Part shown: positions 8,624-18,506 of the stretch, one piece after another
How the letters are laid out: each line of letters opens with the position of its first letter
Position numbering within the stretch: position 1 is the first letter of the stretch
Assembly (NCBI GenBank): GCA_945280365.1
Contig: CALYQD010000001.1
Coordinates: forward strand, 248,001 to 312,000
Direction: 5' to 3'
Length of the DNA stretch: 64,000 bases
DNA from: an uncultured Apibacter sp.
GTDB taxonomy: Bacteria; Bacteroidota; Bacteroidia; Flavobacteriales; Weeksellaceae
The notes under the pieces: generated by a model
The model's input: only the letters and a program-made list of their open reading frames with translations
Told to the model about the DNA's origin: nothing
The model's database searches: none
Program-made: the position numbers and the translations under genes

Positions 8624-9250
8624 ATGAAAGTTAAAGTTTGCGGGATGAAACATCCTGATAATATAGAAAATTTGTCGTTATTGCCTGTGGATTATATGGG
8701 ATTTATATTTTACCCTAAATCTTTACGATATGTTGGAGAATTATCTCCTAAATTAATACATTCAAGTACTACTCATATGATGAAAGTAGGAGTCTTTGTA
8801 AATGAGAATCAAGAGAACCTTTTCAATATTGTCGAAAAATATGATCTTAATGCAATTCAACTTCATGGAAATGAAACCCAAATGTATTGCAAAAATATTG
8901 TAAAAAATTTTCCGAAAATCAACGTAATTAAAGCTTTTAGTATACTAGGGGTTAATGATTTAAATCTAACAAAAGAATACGAAGAGTTCTGTGATTTCTT
9001 TCTTTTTGATACTAAAAGTCAGCAATATGGTGGTACAGGAAAAAAGTTTGATTGGTCAATATTAAATTCCTATAAAGGAGAAAAGCGTTTTTTTCTAAGT
9101 GGAGGAATTTCAATAGAAGATGTAGAAAAAATTAAAGAAATACAACACCCTAAATTATACGGTCTCGATATAAATAGCAATTTTGAAATAGAGCCCGGTA
9201 GAAAAGATATAGAATTAGTTAAGCAATTTATACAGCAAATAAAGTTATGA
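8624..9250 (+). CDS. trpF: Phosphoribosylanthranilate isomerase
   Basis: A TIM-barrel isomerase of 208 aa that acts between TrpD and TrpC. The catalytic Cys is C6 in KVCGMK; the catalytic Asp lies in [15 protein letters not shown], and the phosphate-binding SGGIS follows. Its TGA stop overlaps the ATG of trpA by 4 bases (ATGA), implying translational coupling. Confidence 0.95.
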   Translation: MKVKVCGMKHPDNIENLSLLPVDYMGFIFYPKSLRYVGELSPKLIHSSTTHMMKVGVFVNENQENLFNIVEKYDLNAIQLHGNETQMYCKNIVKNFPKINVIKAFSILGVNDLNLTKEYEEFCDFFLFDTKSQQYGGTGKKFDWSILNSYKGEKRFFLSGGISIEDVEKIKEIQHPKLYGLDINSNFEIEPGRKDIELVKQFIQQIKL

Positions 9251-10020
9251 ATAGAATAAAACAATTATTTAATAAAAAGCAAAAAAACATTCTTTCCATT
9301 TATTTTACTGCCGGTTATCCGAATCTTAATGATACAGGTAAAATAATAAAAGAACTCGAAAAAAACGGAATTGACTTAATCGAAGTAGGCATACCTTTTT
9401 CAGATCCTATGGCAGATGGACCTACCATTCAAGAAAGTGGTACTCAGTCCTTGAAAAACGGAATGAACCTAAAATTACTTTTCGAGCAAATTAAAGAAGT
9501 TAGGAAAGAAGCTGAATTACCATTAATAATGATGGGATACCTTAACCCGATTATGCAATACGGATTTGAAAAATTTTGTAAAAAATGTAAAGAAGTAGGA
9601 GTAGACGGGGCGATTATTCCCGATTTACCTTTTAATGACTATATTTCTGAATACAAGCCGATTTGTGATGCTTACGATCTAAAAGTTGTAATGCTGGTTA
9701 CACCCGAAACCTCTGAGGAAAGAATACGTTTGATTGATGAAAATACAGACGGATTTATCTATATGGTTTCGTCTGCATCTACAACAGGAGCACAAAAAAG
9801 CTTTGACGATAAAAAGTTGGAATATTTTAAAAAGATAAATTCCATGAAGTTGCGTAATCCTCGTTTAATCGGGTTTGGAATATCCAATAAAGAGACATTA
9901 GAGGCTGCGCAATCTAATGCCAACGGGGCTATTATAGGGAGTAAATTTATCTCTCTGTTGAAAACTAATGACTCAGTGGAAAAGGCAATTCAAGAGTTAA
10001 AGACATCTCTAAAAAGTTGA
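9247..10020 (+). CDS. trpA: Tryptophan synthase alpha chain
   Basis: The 257-residue subunit cleaves indole-3-glycerol phosphate and passes indole to TrpB. The catalytic residues are E46 and D57 in [25 protein letters not shown] and GAIIGSKF are also present. It is the last gene of the operon. No clear intrinsic terminator follows; the 250 bases downstream are AT-rich. Confidence 0.95.
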   Translation: MNRIKQLFNKKQKNILSIYFTAGYPNLNDTGKIIKELEKNGIDLIEVGIPFSDPMADGPTIQESGTQSLKNGMNLKLLFEQIKEVRKEAELPLIMMGYLNPIMQYGFEKFCKKCKEVGVDGAIIPDLPFNDYISEYKPICDAYDLKVVMLVTPETSEERIRLIDENTDGFIYMVSSASTTGAQKSFDDKKLEYFKKINSMKLRNPRLIGFGISNKETLEAAQSNANGAIIGSKFISLLKTNDSVEKAIQELKTSLKS

Positions 10021-10275
10021 TCAAATTTTAGTTATAAAAAATAGTTGTTAATTTTTCGGTTGTATCATAAATAACAAATAGGATATTTTTGTATAAAAAT
10101 TATATGATATGGAATCTTTTCAATTTGTAAAATCAGAATAATTTCTATAAAAGATGATGTATAGGTTCTTATAGTTAAGAAAAAAGCTTAATCTTTTTTT
10201 AAATGAAAATTATTATTTGTAAAAACTGATGATTCAAATCCTATTGATTTAAAAATACCCAGAAAAATGCTTCCT

Positions 10276-10796
10276 ATGATGAACAGGATATATCGTTTTA
10301 TAATTAATTATTGATAAAGATAGTGCGTTTGAAGGAACTTTTATCGTGGAAATATAAATTACAGGGACATTTTGTCGCCCTACTTGTTCTGTTCGAGAGC
10401 TTAGATTTGAAAATGTAGAATTTTTTTCATCAACCAAATAAACTATTGCTAACAGATGACCGCAAATGTAAAATTTGCCGTCTTGTGGAAAAAAATGGAG
10501 AGACATCTCAGTATGTACGTATTTTTATTGGAATTTCTGTAAGATCATATGAATATTAAATTAAAAGGTTATAATTTAAGAAAGAAAGGAATTGATTCTT
10601 AATAAAATAAGAAATGGTTTTCGAAAAAAAATCATGGAATAATTTTTCATATGTATCAGAAAATTTATAGGATTAATCAGGCGCTTCAAAATCATAAAGA
10701 AGGTGAATTTGTAGTCTATGCTGAATTTGATTCCGGATATGAGTTATTAAGTGGATTTATGGATTCATTAAAAAAATAACAGTAAATTCACCTAAA
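10276..10796 (+). pseudogene. ada: Decayed N-terminal part of a fused ada gene (zinc domain and AraC-type HTH)
   Basis: Reading across frames gives recognisable Ada sequence in order. From 10313: DKDSAFEGTF, then after TAA (10355) ITGTFCRPTCSVRE and ENVEFFSSTK (the CRPTC half of the zinc/methyl-acceptor site). After TAA (10439) and a frameshift comes DRKCKIC at 10458 (the second Cys pair). After another stop and shift come LRKKGID, two TAAs (10600, 10603), and KKWFSKKNHG. Then from 10651 comes MYQKIYRINQAL with FDSGYELLSGF, the DNA-binding HTH. A missing A in an A-run near 10770 puts the next part (SPKMSKDKQ) in the frame of the intact Ogt domain. At least five stops and three shifts make it nonfunctional. 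The normal protein senses methyl phosphotriesters and activates the adaptive response. Confidence 0.85.
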
Positions 10797-11336
10797 ATGA
10801 GCAAAGATAAACAGTTGATTACACTTACTCGAATAAAAACTCCTCTAGGCACAATGATCGCTTGTGCTTCAGAAAATGGTATTTGTTTATTGGAATTTTC
10901 AGATTGTAAAATATTGGAAACAAAACTTAGAATGATTACTCAGGCTTTCAACTCACCCATAATACAAAGAGAAAGTAAATTTTTTAAACCCTTAAAACAA
11001 CAATTGGATTCTTATTTCAAAGGAAATTTAAAAGAATTTGCAATTCCTCTGGATTGGGTTGGTTCAGATTTTCAAAAAGATGTATGGAAAATACTTCTTC
11101 AAATACCTTACGGTAAAACTTCCACCTATGCGATTCAAGCTCAGAAGATGGGCAAACCCTCATCAATTCGAGCTGTGGCTAAAGCTAACGGAATGAATAA
11201 AATATCGCTCTTGATACCTTGCCATAGAGTAATAGGTTCCGATGGGTCTTTAACAGGCTATAGCGGAGGGCTTTGGAGAAAGAAAAAGTTACTGGAATTA
11301 GAGTCAAGTTTTCCGTTACAATTAAAATTGTTATAA
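10797..11336 (+). CDS. Methylated-DNA--protein-cysteine methyltransferase (Ogt domain, surviving part of ada)
   Basis: The 179-residue frame carries a full Ogt/MGMT: DFQKDVWKILLQIPYGKT and the acceptor motif PCHRV at 141-145 (C142), with GLWRKKKLLELE at the end. It directly repairs O6-methylguanine by suicidal transfer. The N-terminal residues MSKDKQLITLTRIKTPLGT correspond to the linker of Ada fusions, and the frame continues upstream as SPK, so this is the C-terminal domain of the broken ada gene at 10276. It starts at ATG 10797 and could still be made as a stand-alone enzyme. Convergent with rnr. Confidence 0.85.
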   Translation: MSKDKQLITLTRIKTPLGTMIACASENGICLLEFSDCKILETKLRMITQAFNSPIIQRESKFFKPLKQQLDSYFKGNLKEFAIPLDWVGSDFQKDVWKILLQIPYGKTSTYAIQAQKMGKPSSIRAVAKANGMNKISLLIPCHRVIGSDGSLTGYSGGLWRKKKLLELESSFPLQLKLL

Positions 11337-11410
11337 ATAATAGATAAACCCTATATCGATAAATGGCTATATATCAATTTTTACATTTAAATTATGGGGC
11401 ATAAATCTTT

Positions 11411-13564
11411 TCAATTATCAATTAATTCAAAATCTAATTGCTTTTTCTCCAGATTGGCTTTGATTACTTTTATGTAAACGGTATCTCCCAGTTGATATTG
11501 GTTACCTGTTCTTTGGCCAATAATTGAATATGATTTTTCATCATATCGATAATCATCTTCCCGAATATCTCTTATTTTTATCATTCCTTCTGTACCAAAT
11601 TCCTTAATTTCCACATAAATTCCATATTCGGTAACTCCGGAAATAACTCCTTCAAAAGATTCTCCAATATGTTTTTCCATAAATTTTACCTGCATGTATT
11701 TAATACTATCTCGTTCTGCATCAGCAGCTAATTTTTCCATATTGCTGCAATGCTTAGCCTGCTCTTCGATGATCTCTTTATTGGCAGAAGGCTTTTTGTC
11801 TAGATAATCCTGTAAAAGGCGATGAGCTATAACATCGGGATACCGTCGTATAGGAGAGGTAAAATGACTATAATAATCAAAAGCTAGCCCATAATGGCCA
11901 ACATTCTCAGTTGAATATTTAGCTTTTGACATGGTTCGGATAGCCAATGTTTCAATCATGTTTTCTTCACCTTTTCCTTTTACTTCGGTAAGTAGTTTGT
12001 TAATAGATTGATACGTTTTTTTCTTATTAGTAATATTTATGTCGTAACCAAGGGTATTTACAAACTGCTTAAGAGATAATAGCTTTATCGGATCTGGATC
12101 TTCATGAATCCTGTAAATAAAAGTTCTATCGGTTGGATTTCCTGTCTTATTGGTGCTCACGAATTCGGATACTTTTTTATTAGCCAAAAGCATAAATTCC
12201 TCAATAAGATGATTGCTGTCTTTTCCTATTTTAAAATAAACTCCAACGGGATTTTTATTTTCATCCAAATTAAATTTTACTTCAATTTTATCAAATGATA
12301 TAGCCCCTTTTTTCATTCTATCTTCCCTTAGAAGTTTAGCTAGATTATTAAGGATATGGATTTCTTCTTCAAAATCCCCCTTCTTTCCTTCAATAATTTC
12401 TTGTGCTTCTTCATAGGTAAATCTTCTGTCAGAATGGATTACAGTTCGTCCGAACCATTGCTTTTTTACCATTGCTTTTTCATCCAACTCAAATAGGGCC
12501 GAGAAAGTATACTTATCTTCATTAGGGCGTAAGGAACACACATTATTACTTAAAACTTCTGGAAGCATAGGAACTACTCGATCCACTAAATATACAGATG
12601 TACTTCTTTCATACGCTTCTTTATCTAGCAAGGTTCCAGGTTTCACATAGTGCGAAACGTCTGCAATATGGATACCTATTTCCCAATTTCCATTATCTAA
12701 TTTTTCAATGGAAAGAGCATCGTCGAAATCTTTTGCATCCACCGGATCAATGGTAAAGGTGGTTATTGTACGCATATCTCTTCTTTTGGAAATTTCTTCC
12801 TCAGAAATTCGAGTATCGAGTTTCTGTGCCTCATTTTCTACGTAATAGGGAAATTCATAAGGTAGTCCATAATCACTTAAAATGGCATGAATTTCAGTCT
12901 CATTTTCTCCAGGATCTCCCAATACTTCAATGATCTTACCGGTTGGACTATCTTCTTTATCTTGCCATTCTAGAAGTTCAACTACTACTATTTGACCATT
13001 TTTAGCTCCGTTAAATTTTTCTTTCGGAATGAAAAAATCTGTATGTATTGAAGATTTGTTTACTACAGCAAAACCAAAATTTTTATTTGAAGAATATTCA
13101 AATTTTGCAACAAATTTAGTTTTGAAACGCTCAATAATTTCAATAACTTCTCCTTCTGGTTTCCTATTCTTAAATTGGTGTACAATAGCTTTTACTGTAT
13201 CATTTTGTAATGCTTTTCCTGTTTTTCCTTTAGGAATAAAAATATCCTTTTCAAGTCCTTCAATAATTAGATAAGCATTGCCATTTTGACTGAAATCAAT
13301 TTTACCTATCACATATTCTTTTTGAGAATTAATTTGATATTTTCCAATTTTGATCTCCAACAGTTGTTTTTCAGATACCAGGCTGTGAAGCCCTTGTATT
13401 ACAAATTCTCTTTGTCTGGGATTTTTATAATCAAGTATGGTGGCAATTTGTTTATAATTATATTGTTTATTTGGGTTTTTAATAAAAATATTAAGTATAT
13501 TTCTTTTTAAATTTCGTAGTTTTTCTTTATGTTTAGAAGAAAATATTTTCTTTTTTTTAGTCAT
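11411..13564 (-). CDS. rnr: Ribonuclease R (RNase II family 3'-5' exoribonuclease)
   Basis: A 717-residue protein with an N-terminal winged-helix region, cold-shock-type OB domains (about 75-225), an RNB catalytic domain, and a C-terminal S1 domain (about 630-715, SFEGVISGVTEYGIYV). The Asp cluster of the active site is visible as TIDPVDAKDFDDALSIE near residue 275, and HFTSPIRRYPDVIAHRLL is a further RNB signature. It degrades structured RNA in the cytoplasm. Length matches the flavobacterial family. Convergent with the ogt-like gene. Confidence 0.96.
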   Translation of the reverse strand: MTKKKKIFSSKHKEKLRNLKRNILNIFIKNPNKQYNYKQIATILDYKNPRQREFVIQGLHSLVSEKQLLEIKIGKYQINSQKEYVIGKIDFSQNGNAYLIIEGLEKDIFIPKGKTGKALQNDTVKAIVHQFKNRKPEGEVIEIIERFKTKFVAKFEYSSNKNFGFAVVNKSSIHTDFFIPKEKFNGAKNGQIVVVELLEWQDKEDSPTGKIIEVLGDPGENETEIHAILSDYGLPYEFPYYVENEAQKLDTRISEEEISKRRDMRTITTFTIDPVDAKDFDDALSIEKLDNGNWEIGIHIADVSHYVKPGTLLDKEAYERSTSVYLVDRVVPMLPEVLSNNVCSLRPNEDKYTFSALFELDEKAMVKKQWFGRTVIHSDRRFTYEEAQEIIEGKKGDFEEEIHILNNLAKLLREDRMKKGAISFDKIEVKFNLDENKNPVGVYFKIGKDSNHLIEEFMLLANKKVSEFVSTNKTGNPTDRTFIYRIHEDPDPIKLLSLKQFVNTLGYDINITNKKKTYQSINKLLTEVKGKGEENMIETLAIRTMSKAKYSTENVGHYGLAFDYYSHFTSPIRRYPDVIAHRLLQDYLDKKPSANKEIIEEQAKHCSNMEKLAADAERDSIKYMQVKFMEKHIGESFEGVISGVTEYGIYVEIKEFGTEGMIKIRDIREDDYRYDEKSYSIIGQRTGNQYQLGDTVYIKVIKANLEKKQLDFELIDN

Positions 13565-13674
13565 ACTATTTAAATTTTAATTAAATATTCGCAGAGATAA
13601 ATAATAACACGCTACACAAAAATGTGAAATGAGCTAGTTATTTTACGTAACAAAAAGTTAACCACAACGAATAT

Positions 13675-14388
13675 TTATCCGATCCAATTCAAGAGATGAA
13701 CAAGATACGGTGTTAATAAAGGAGCAAATATTGCAGTCAAAACTCCGTTTAGAGCCATTCCAAGTGCGCCATACGCACCAAATTTTTCTCCATTTTTCAC
13801 AATTTCTGCTGTACCGATAGCATGTGCAGCTGTACCCATGGCTATTCCTATGGCCTTATGATCTTTAATTCCTAATTTCGTCAGGAAGCTCCAGCCGAAT
13901 AAAGCTCCAATAAATCCGGTTATAAAAACGGTGGCAATAGTAAGAGAGGGAATTCCTCCCAACCCTTTCGATACTTCCATAGCTATGGGAGTAGTAACAG
14001 ATTTGGGAGATAAAGAATAGGCGATAATATCTGAAGCTCCCAAAATTTTGGCTATAATTACAACGGAAATAATCCCGGAAAGACTTCCTGCAATCATAGC
14101 AAGGAACACTCTTACATAGCTTCCTTTTAAATGTTTTATATATAAATATAGAGGCAATCCTAAGGTGACTACAGAAGGCCCTAACCAAAATGAAATTAAG
14201 GAAGTGTTCTTATTGTAATCCTCATATGGGGTTTGGGTAATTTTTAAATAAACTATTAATAAGGCTATAGAAGTAATTCCCGGATGAAGAATTTTATATT
14301 TAAATTTATTATATAATAAATTACATAGCCAAAATATTAGTAAAGTTAAAGTTAAATGGAAAAGAGGAGTGTCTAAAAATTCCTTCAT
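13675..14388 (-). CDS. lrgB: LrgB/CidB family membrane protein
   Basis: The 237-residue inner-membrane protein has about seven hydrophobic segments and LrgB signatures (WLGPSVVTLGLPLY, SLSPKSVTTPIAMEVS, GTAAHAIGTAEI). The family works with LrgA/CidA in holin-like or pyruvate/glycolate transport roles. Its start overlaps the end of the upstream lrgA by 4 bases. Confidence 0.92.
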   Translation of the reverse strand: MKEFLDTPLFHLTLTLLIFWLCNLLYNKFKYKILHPGITSIALLIVYLKITQTPYEDYNKNTSLISFWLGPSVVTLGLPLYLYIKHLKGSYVRVFLAMIAGSLSGIISVVIIAKILGASDIIAYSLSPKSVTTPIAMEVSKGLGGIPSLTIATVFITGFIGALFGWSFLTKLGIKDHKAIGIAMGTAAHAIGTAEIVKNGEKFGAYGALGMALNGVLTAIFAPLLTPYLVHLLNWIG

Positions 14389-14723
14389 TCTTTCTTATTT
14401 CTTATAAGTAAACTCACTATTAACAGCACAATAAAGGTACTTAATATTATAGAGATAATAATTGCCAACCATTCTTTTGAAATGAGATCCCATTCAGAAG
14501 CTAGTCCAACGCCTAATGGGATGAATAAAATTAACATATTATTTAAAAAGAAAGTAGCAACTTCTTTTATATCTTCTACTTTTAGAATATTTAATTGTAA
14601 AGATACAAGTAATAGAAGCATTCCTATTATGCTTCCCGGAATCTTTATTTGTAGAATAAATACTATTAATTCACCGATAAAATATAATAGTAATATAATT
14701 CCTAATTGAGAAATCAATTTCAT
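14385..14723 (-). CDS. lrgA: LrgA/CidA family holin-like membrane protein
   Basis: The protein has 112 residues and four predicted membrane helices. The conserved KIPGSIIGMLLL and NMLILFIPLGVGL segments define the CidA/LrgA family. It is the first gene of a two-gene operon with lrgB (4-base overlap). Confidence 0.92.
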   Translation of the reverse strand: MKLISQLGIILLLYFIGELIVFILQIKIPGSIIGMLLLLVSLQLNILKVEDIKEVATFFLNNMLILFIPLGVGLASEWDLISKEWLAIIISIILSTFIVLLIVSLLIRNKKE

Positions 14724-14850
14724 ATAACAAAATTACTATATTTAAAACTAAATCAAATATTATTTTTCATAAGATATTATTTTGAAAAATTTTCAATTAA
14801 TATTTTATTTATTGAAAATATAATAATTCATAGGCAAAAGCTATATAAAC

Positions 14851-15834
14851 TTATACATTTTTCTCTAGCTTAATAGCTTTTTCTATAAAATCTATGGTAT
14901 TGATTGCATTCTCAGCATCTATACGAGAAGGTTTCGAATTTTTTAATGATTGAACAATTTCTGTATACATTAGAGTATGTAGCGATTCTTTATTTAATGC
15001 TATATTTTCGGCAGGAAAATCAGCAACGTTATGAAATACTAATTGATCCATATATTGTCCTCCTATTTTAATAGTTCCTTTTTCAGCGATAAGGGTAATG
15101 GAAGAATCAAAATTTTTTTCAAAGGTGGATATAGTGTAAAACATGTTTCCTAAGGTTTTATCTGATTTGAATTCGATAATTCCACTATCGTTAAATTCAA
15201 TAACTTTCTTATGAGTAAAGTTTGTTGCCAAGTTGGTTATTAATTCCAACTTTCCTAATAAATAATGTAAGACATCTATAAAATGTGAAAATTGTGTAAA
15301 TAATACTCCACCATCTAAACTTTTTGTACCGCGCCACAATGAATTTTCATAATAAGCATTATTTCTGTTCCAAAAACATTCAACTCTTATAAGGAATATT
15401 TCACCTAAAAAATTTTTTTCAATTAAATTTTTCACATGATTGATTAGGTCAGAAAAACGTAGTTGTAATGAGGTAAATAATCGAACATTATTTTTTTTTG
15501 CCAAATTGATTAATTTTTCCGTTTGATCTTTGTATAAGGTTATTGGTTTTTCCACCAAAACATTTTTAGATAAATCTAAAATTTCTTTTGCCTGATCATA
15601 ATGAAGTCCATTGGGAGAGGCAATTATATACAGATCTATATCCGGGAAATTAGTATGACATTCTGATATAGTTGAGAAGATGGAAACACTGTTATCTTCT
15701 ACTACGATATCATTGGTATCTACTAATGCTACTAATTTTAAACTTTCATTTTGAGAGATGTTCTCAAAATGTATTTTTCCTATATGACCAAACCCTATAA
15801 TTGCTGTTTTAAGAATGTTTTTTTTTAAAATCAT
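14851..15834 (-). CDS. Gfo/Idh/MocA family sugar oxidoreductase
   Basis: The 327-residue protein has an N-terminal Rossmann fold (TAIIGFGHIGKIH, residues 11-23) and the family catalytic signature VEKPITLY near residue 95. The C-terminal domain includes GGVLFTQFSHFIDVL. Members oxidise or reduce nucleotide-sugars; the nearest functional parallel is WbpB-type UDP-GlcNAcA dehydrogenase of polysaccharide clusters. The start overlaps the end of the Wzz-like gene by 26 bases, so the two are translationally linked. The substrate is inferred from context only. Confidence 0.85.
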   Translation of the reverse strand: MILKKNILKTAIIGFGHIGKIHFENISQNESLKLVALVDTNDIVVEDNSVSIFSTISECHTNFPDIDLYIIASPNGLHYDQAKEILDLSKNVLVEKPITLYKDQTEKLINLAKKNNVRLFTSLQLRFSDLINHVKNLIEKNFLGEIFLIRVECFWNRNNAYYENSLWRGTKSLDGGVLFTQFSHFIDVLHYLLGKLELITNLATNFTHKKVIEFNDSGIIEFKSDKTLGNMFYTISTFEKNFDSSITLIAEKGTIKIGGQYMDQLVFHNVADFPAENIALNKESLHTLMYTEIVQSLKNSKPSRIDAENAINTIDFIEKAIKLEKNV

Positions 15835-16822
15835 TTAGATATTTTACAAATCCTATCAGGAAAATTATAGATAAAGATAATAAAAATCCATAAAAAGCAT
15901 AAGCGTAGGTATTTTTTTTGACAAATAAAAATTTATTTTCATCCACAAGTTGTGGTTGTGAAAGTACTGATATAACCTGAGATTTTTTAACTTTTTCAAT
16001 TTCTATTTCAGATAAATATTTTGTTCGATTCATTGCTGCAGTTAGTAAATCCATTTCAACATTATTTTTTGTGTTTCCATTTAAAAAAAGAGAAGTGGAA
16101 GTGGCAGATATTGGACTTTTAGTTCTTGATAATAGCAAAGAATCAATTATTTTTAGTTCATAAGTATATATTTTACTTCTAATATCTAAAGATCTCAGAT
16201 AAGATTCCTTCATTCTTGAACAATAAGGATCATTTTCAATGGGCTGTAAAATTTCACTTTTAATTTCTTCAGAAGATAGTTTCCTTTTAGACTTAATAGA
16301 TATAGTATGTGTAGGGTAGTCAGTATCAACAAGTTTTTTTATAAAATTACTTATTTTGAATTGACTGGATAAGATGGTATCTCTATTGTTATCTTCATTA
16401 TCATCTAAAATTTTATAGTAAATTTCAATTTCGTTAGTGAATGATTTTATAGGAAATATAGATATGGATTTTAAATCTTTATAAAATTCATTTTCTTTAC
16501 TTCCTGAAAGCTTTTCATACGAATTAATTTGTTGGTATATTGTTTTTGTACTTTTAAAATTAGGCTCTATGATCATTTCATAATTGTATAAAGCCGGAGA
16601 AATCTCATCATTATAATAACCTATAGCACCTGAAATAATTACAAAAGCTACAATTAAAACAAAAAATCTTTTTAATAATATAAAAAAATTTATTAGAGCA
16701 TTAAAAATGTTTGTAAAAAAATTACCAATACAAGTAAAAATTTTAATTATTCCATTTTTAAAATAATTTAATAAATCTAATATGTTAATTTCTTGTCTAG
16801 AGGTTGAATCTTGTCTTTCCAT
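15809..16822 (-). CDS. Wzz-like polysaccharide chain-length determinant / co-polymerase
   Basis: The protein has 337 residues: a short cytoplasmic N terminus, a membrane helix at about 50-72 (FFVLIVAFVIISGAIGYY), a long polar periplasmic region, and a second helix at about 305-326 near the C terminus. That two-helix plan is the Wzz/PCP architecture, but the sequence is divergent and the periplasmic part is not strongly recognisable. An extra hydrophobic stretch (about 28-48) precedes the first helix. Neighbours are an oxidoreductase and a phosphorylase-like protein. Confidence 0.6.
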   Translation of the reverse strand: MERQDSTSRQEINILDLLNYFKNGIIKIFTCIGNFFTNIFNALINFFILLKRFFVLIVAFVIISGAIGYYNDEISPALYNYEMIIEPNFKSTKTIYQQINSYEKLSGSKENEFYKDLKSISIFPIKSFTNEIEIYYKILDDNEDNNRDTILSSQFKISNFIKKLVDTDYPTHTISIKSKRKLSSEEIKSEILQPIENDPYCSRMKESYLRSLDIRSKIYTYELKIIDSLLLSRTKSPISATSTSLFLNGNTKNNVEMDLLTAAMNRTKYLSEIEIEKVKKSQVISVLSQPQLVDENKFLFVKKNTYAYAFYGFLLSLSIIFLIGFVKYLNDFKKKHS

Positions 16823-16838
16823 AACTCATAATTAGGTA

Positions 16839-18506
16839 TTAATTCTTTAATTTTAAAATTTGTTCAAGAATTTTCTGAGTAATTAAGTATGTGGGTTTTA
16901 CACCGGTCAAACCTAGACCTCCGGAGGCTAATGTACTTCCGGTTTCTAAAGGATTATCCGATGCATAATAGGCGTATCTTAGCTTTACATTTTCACCTAT
17001 GTGATTACGTATTTTAGAAGCCACTTGAATTGCTTTTTGATAATGTGCTCCTTCCATCTCTAAACCGATTGCTTTCCAAGAAGTTTGCATAAAATAGGTT
17101 AAAACATTTTTGTTTTGTAAAGATGTACCTAATACAGTAATCATAGCACCTTTATATGCGTTGATATTATATCCTTCAAAATCTTTTAATGACAGTTCAT
17201 TTTGAAATGGATAATTATCTGCTGTACCTTCAAATATATGAGCATCGGGTATCATGATATCTCCCTTATTGCCGACTAATATTCCGGCTTTTCCTAAGAT
17301 AGAAATTGAGTCTACATTTAGATTTGCTTTTTCTTTTACTGTATTCAAAGGCCTTAATAATTCATCCATGATTTCAAAAGCTTGTTCACCAAAAGCATAA
17401 TCGAAAACAATTAAAATATCTTCTTTATTTATATTCTTTATATCTTTAAATGGAGTGTTATCAAAATTTATCTTTGATAAATCAAAAATTTGAACATCAA
17501 TATTCGAACCGCTGGTATCTTTTAAATATATCATACCGTTTTTGAGAGCATAACTTTTTACAGATTCTACCAAATCTAAATTTTTACTCAACTCTTCATA
17601 TATTTTTAAGCCTTCATCTTTGTGATAGGTTTTATTTAAAGATTCAAATGCATACAGCATATTTTTAACACTATGCATATTAGAGCTGATAATGTGCAGT
17701 TTTTTATTGAGTAATTTATTTTTGACTAAAGTTTTTTTAACATTTTCCGCCCATTTTTCCCCAAAGAGATGATGACCTACTCTTTCTTTTAAGATAGAGC
17801 TAAAAAAAATTTCCCTTCTTCTTATCCCTAAAATATCTTCTTTACTTACTTTTCCTAAATTGTAAATAATTTTTATGAATCTATCCGGCTCATTGGCTTC
17901 CTGAAAATTTTTATAGGCAGTAATTACTTCATCAAAACTTCTTCCCAGCATAGTGGCAATATGAGCCAAAATAACTTCTCGTTCTTTTCTTTTTAACGGC
18001 TCTGAACTTAATGCAGCGTTTTCTACCGATATCCAAATTCTTCCTACTTTTCCATTAAAGTCATGTGTTCGTTTTCTAATTTTATCTGCTTCGTTATATA
18101 GAAAGGTGAGATGAGTAAGAATGTCATAAATTTCAGATCTACCTAATAAAACTTCAATGTTCATTTGATGATCATCTACTCTATAACAAGTTCTTCTTCT
18201 TTTTTTAGGATATATCGGGGCAAAAGAAGATTTGTCCAATCCCTCATTGGAAGTCAAATTTATGAAAGAACATTCCTCGATACCTTGAGGAAGCCTATCT
18301 AAAACATAATTCAGTCCATTTAGCTCAACTTTATCAGGATCAGCTATCGAGCCATATATTTCGGGATTTAACTTTAAAAGATAATTTCTTAATTCAAGAC
18401 CAGATGTTCCTGTTGGTTTAAAACCGCCTCTATTAAAAAGATGCCTCATAGTTATGTATAATCTTTCTATGACATCTGTAGATTCTCTTGCTTTATATAT
18501 TGTCAT
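16839..18506 (-). CDS. Large conserved Bacteroidetes protein with nucleoside-phosphorylase-like C-terminal half (DUF6909-like)
   Basis: The product is a soluble 555-residue protein without signal peptide or membrane helices. The C-terminal 200 residues carry features like those of purine nucleoside phosphorylase/hydrolase folds: GKAGILVGNKGDIMIPDAHIFEG and GLEMEGAHYQKAIQV (compare the EMEG ribose-binding motif). The N-terminal half is helical and unassigned. I believe it belongs to a family widely kept in Flavobacteriia as DUF6909, but that name is from memory. It is the first gene of the run 18506-14851, 16 bases before the Wzz-like gene. No substrate can be assigned. Confidence 0.65.
   Translation of the reverse strand: MTIYKARESTDVIERLYITMRHLFNRGGFKPTGTSGLELRNYLLKLNPEIYGSIADPDKVELNGLNYVLDRLPQGIEECSFINLTSNEGLDKSSFAPIYPKKRRRTCYRVDDHQMNIEVLLGRSEIYDILTHLTFLYNEADKIRKRTHDFNGKVGRIWISVENAALSSEPLKRKEREVILAHIATMLGRSFDEVITAYKNFQEANEPDRFIKIIYNLGKVSKEDILGIRRREIFFSSILKERVGHHLFGEKWAENVKKTLVKNKLLNKKLHIISSNMHSVKNMLYAFESLNKTYHKDEGLKIYEELSKNLDLVESVKSYALKNGMIYLKDTSGSNIDVQIFDLSKINFDNTPFKDIKNINKEDILIVFDYAFGEQAFEIMDELLRPLNTVKEKANLNVDSISILGKAGILVGNKGDIMIPDAHIFEGTADNYPFQNELSLKDFEGYNINAYKGAMITVLGTSLQNKNVLTYFMQTSWKAIGLEMEGAHYQKAIQVASKIRNHIGENVKLRYAYYASDNPLETGSTLASGGLGLTGVKPTYLITQKILEQILKLKN

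Noticed and set aside
10177..10200. A-run/T-run hairpin that might end the trp operon
   Set aside because: The stem is only A-T with one G-C pair and lies about 160 bases after trpA; too weak to call.
10249..10506. 85-codon minus-strand frame in the gap after trpA
   Set aside because: It is antisense to the ada zinc-domain remnant, whose CRPTC and KCKIC motifs are on the plus strand.
10651..10779. 42-codon plus-strand frame that could be a small gene
   Set aside because: The sequence YQKIYRINQAL...FDSGYELLSGF is the HTH part of Ada and belongs to the broken ada gene.
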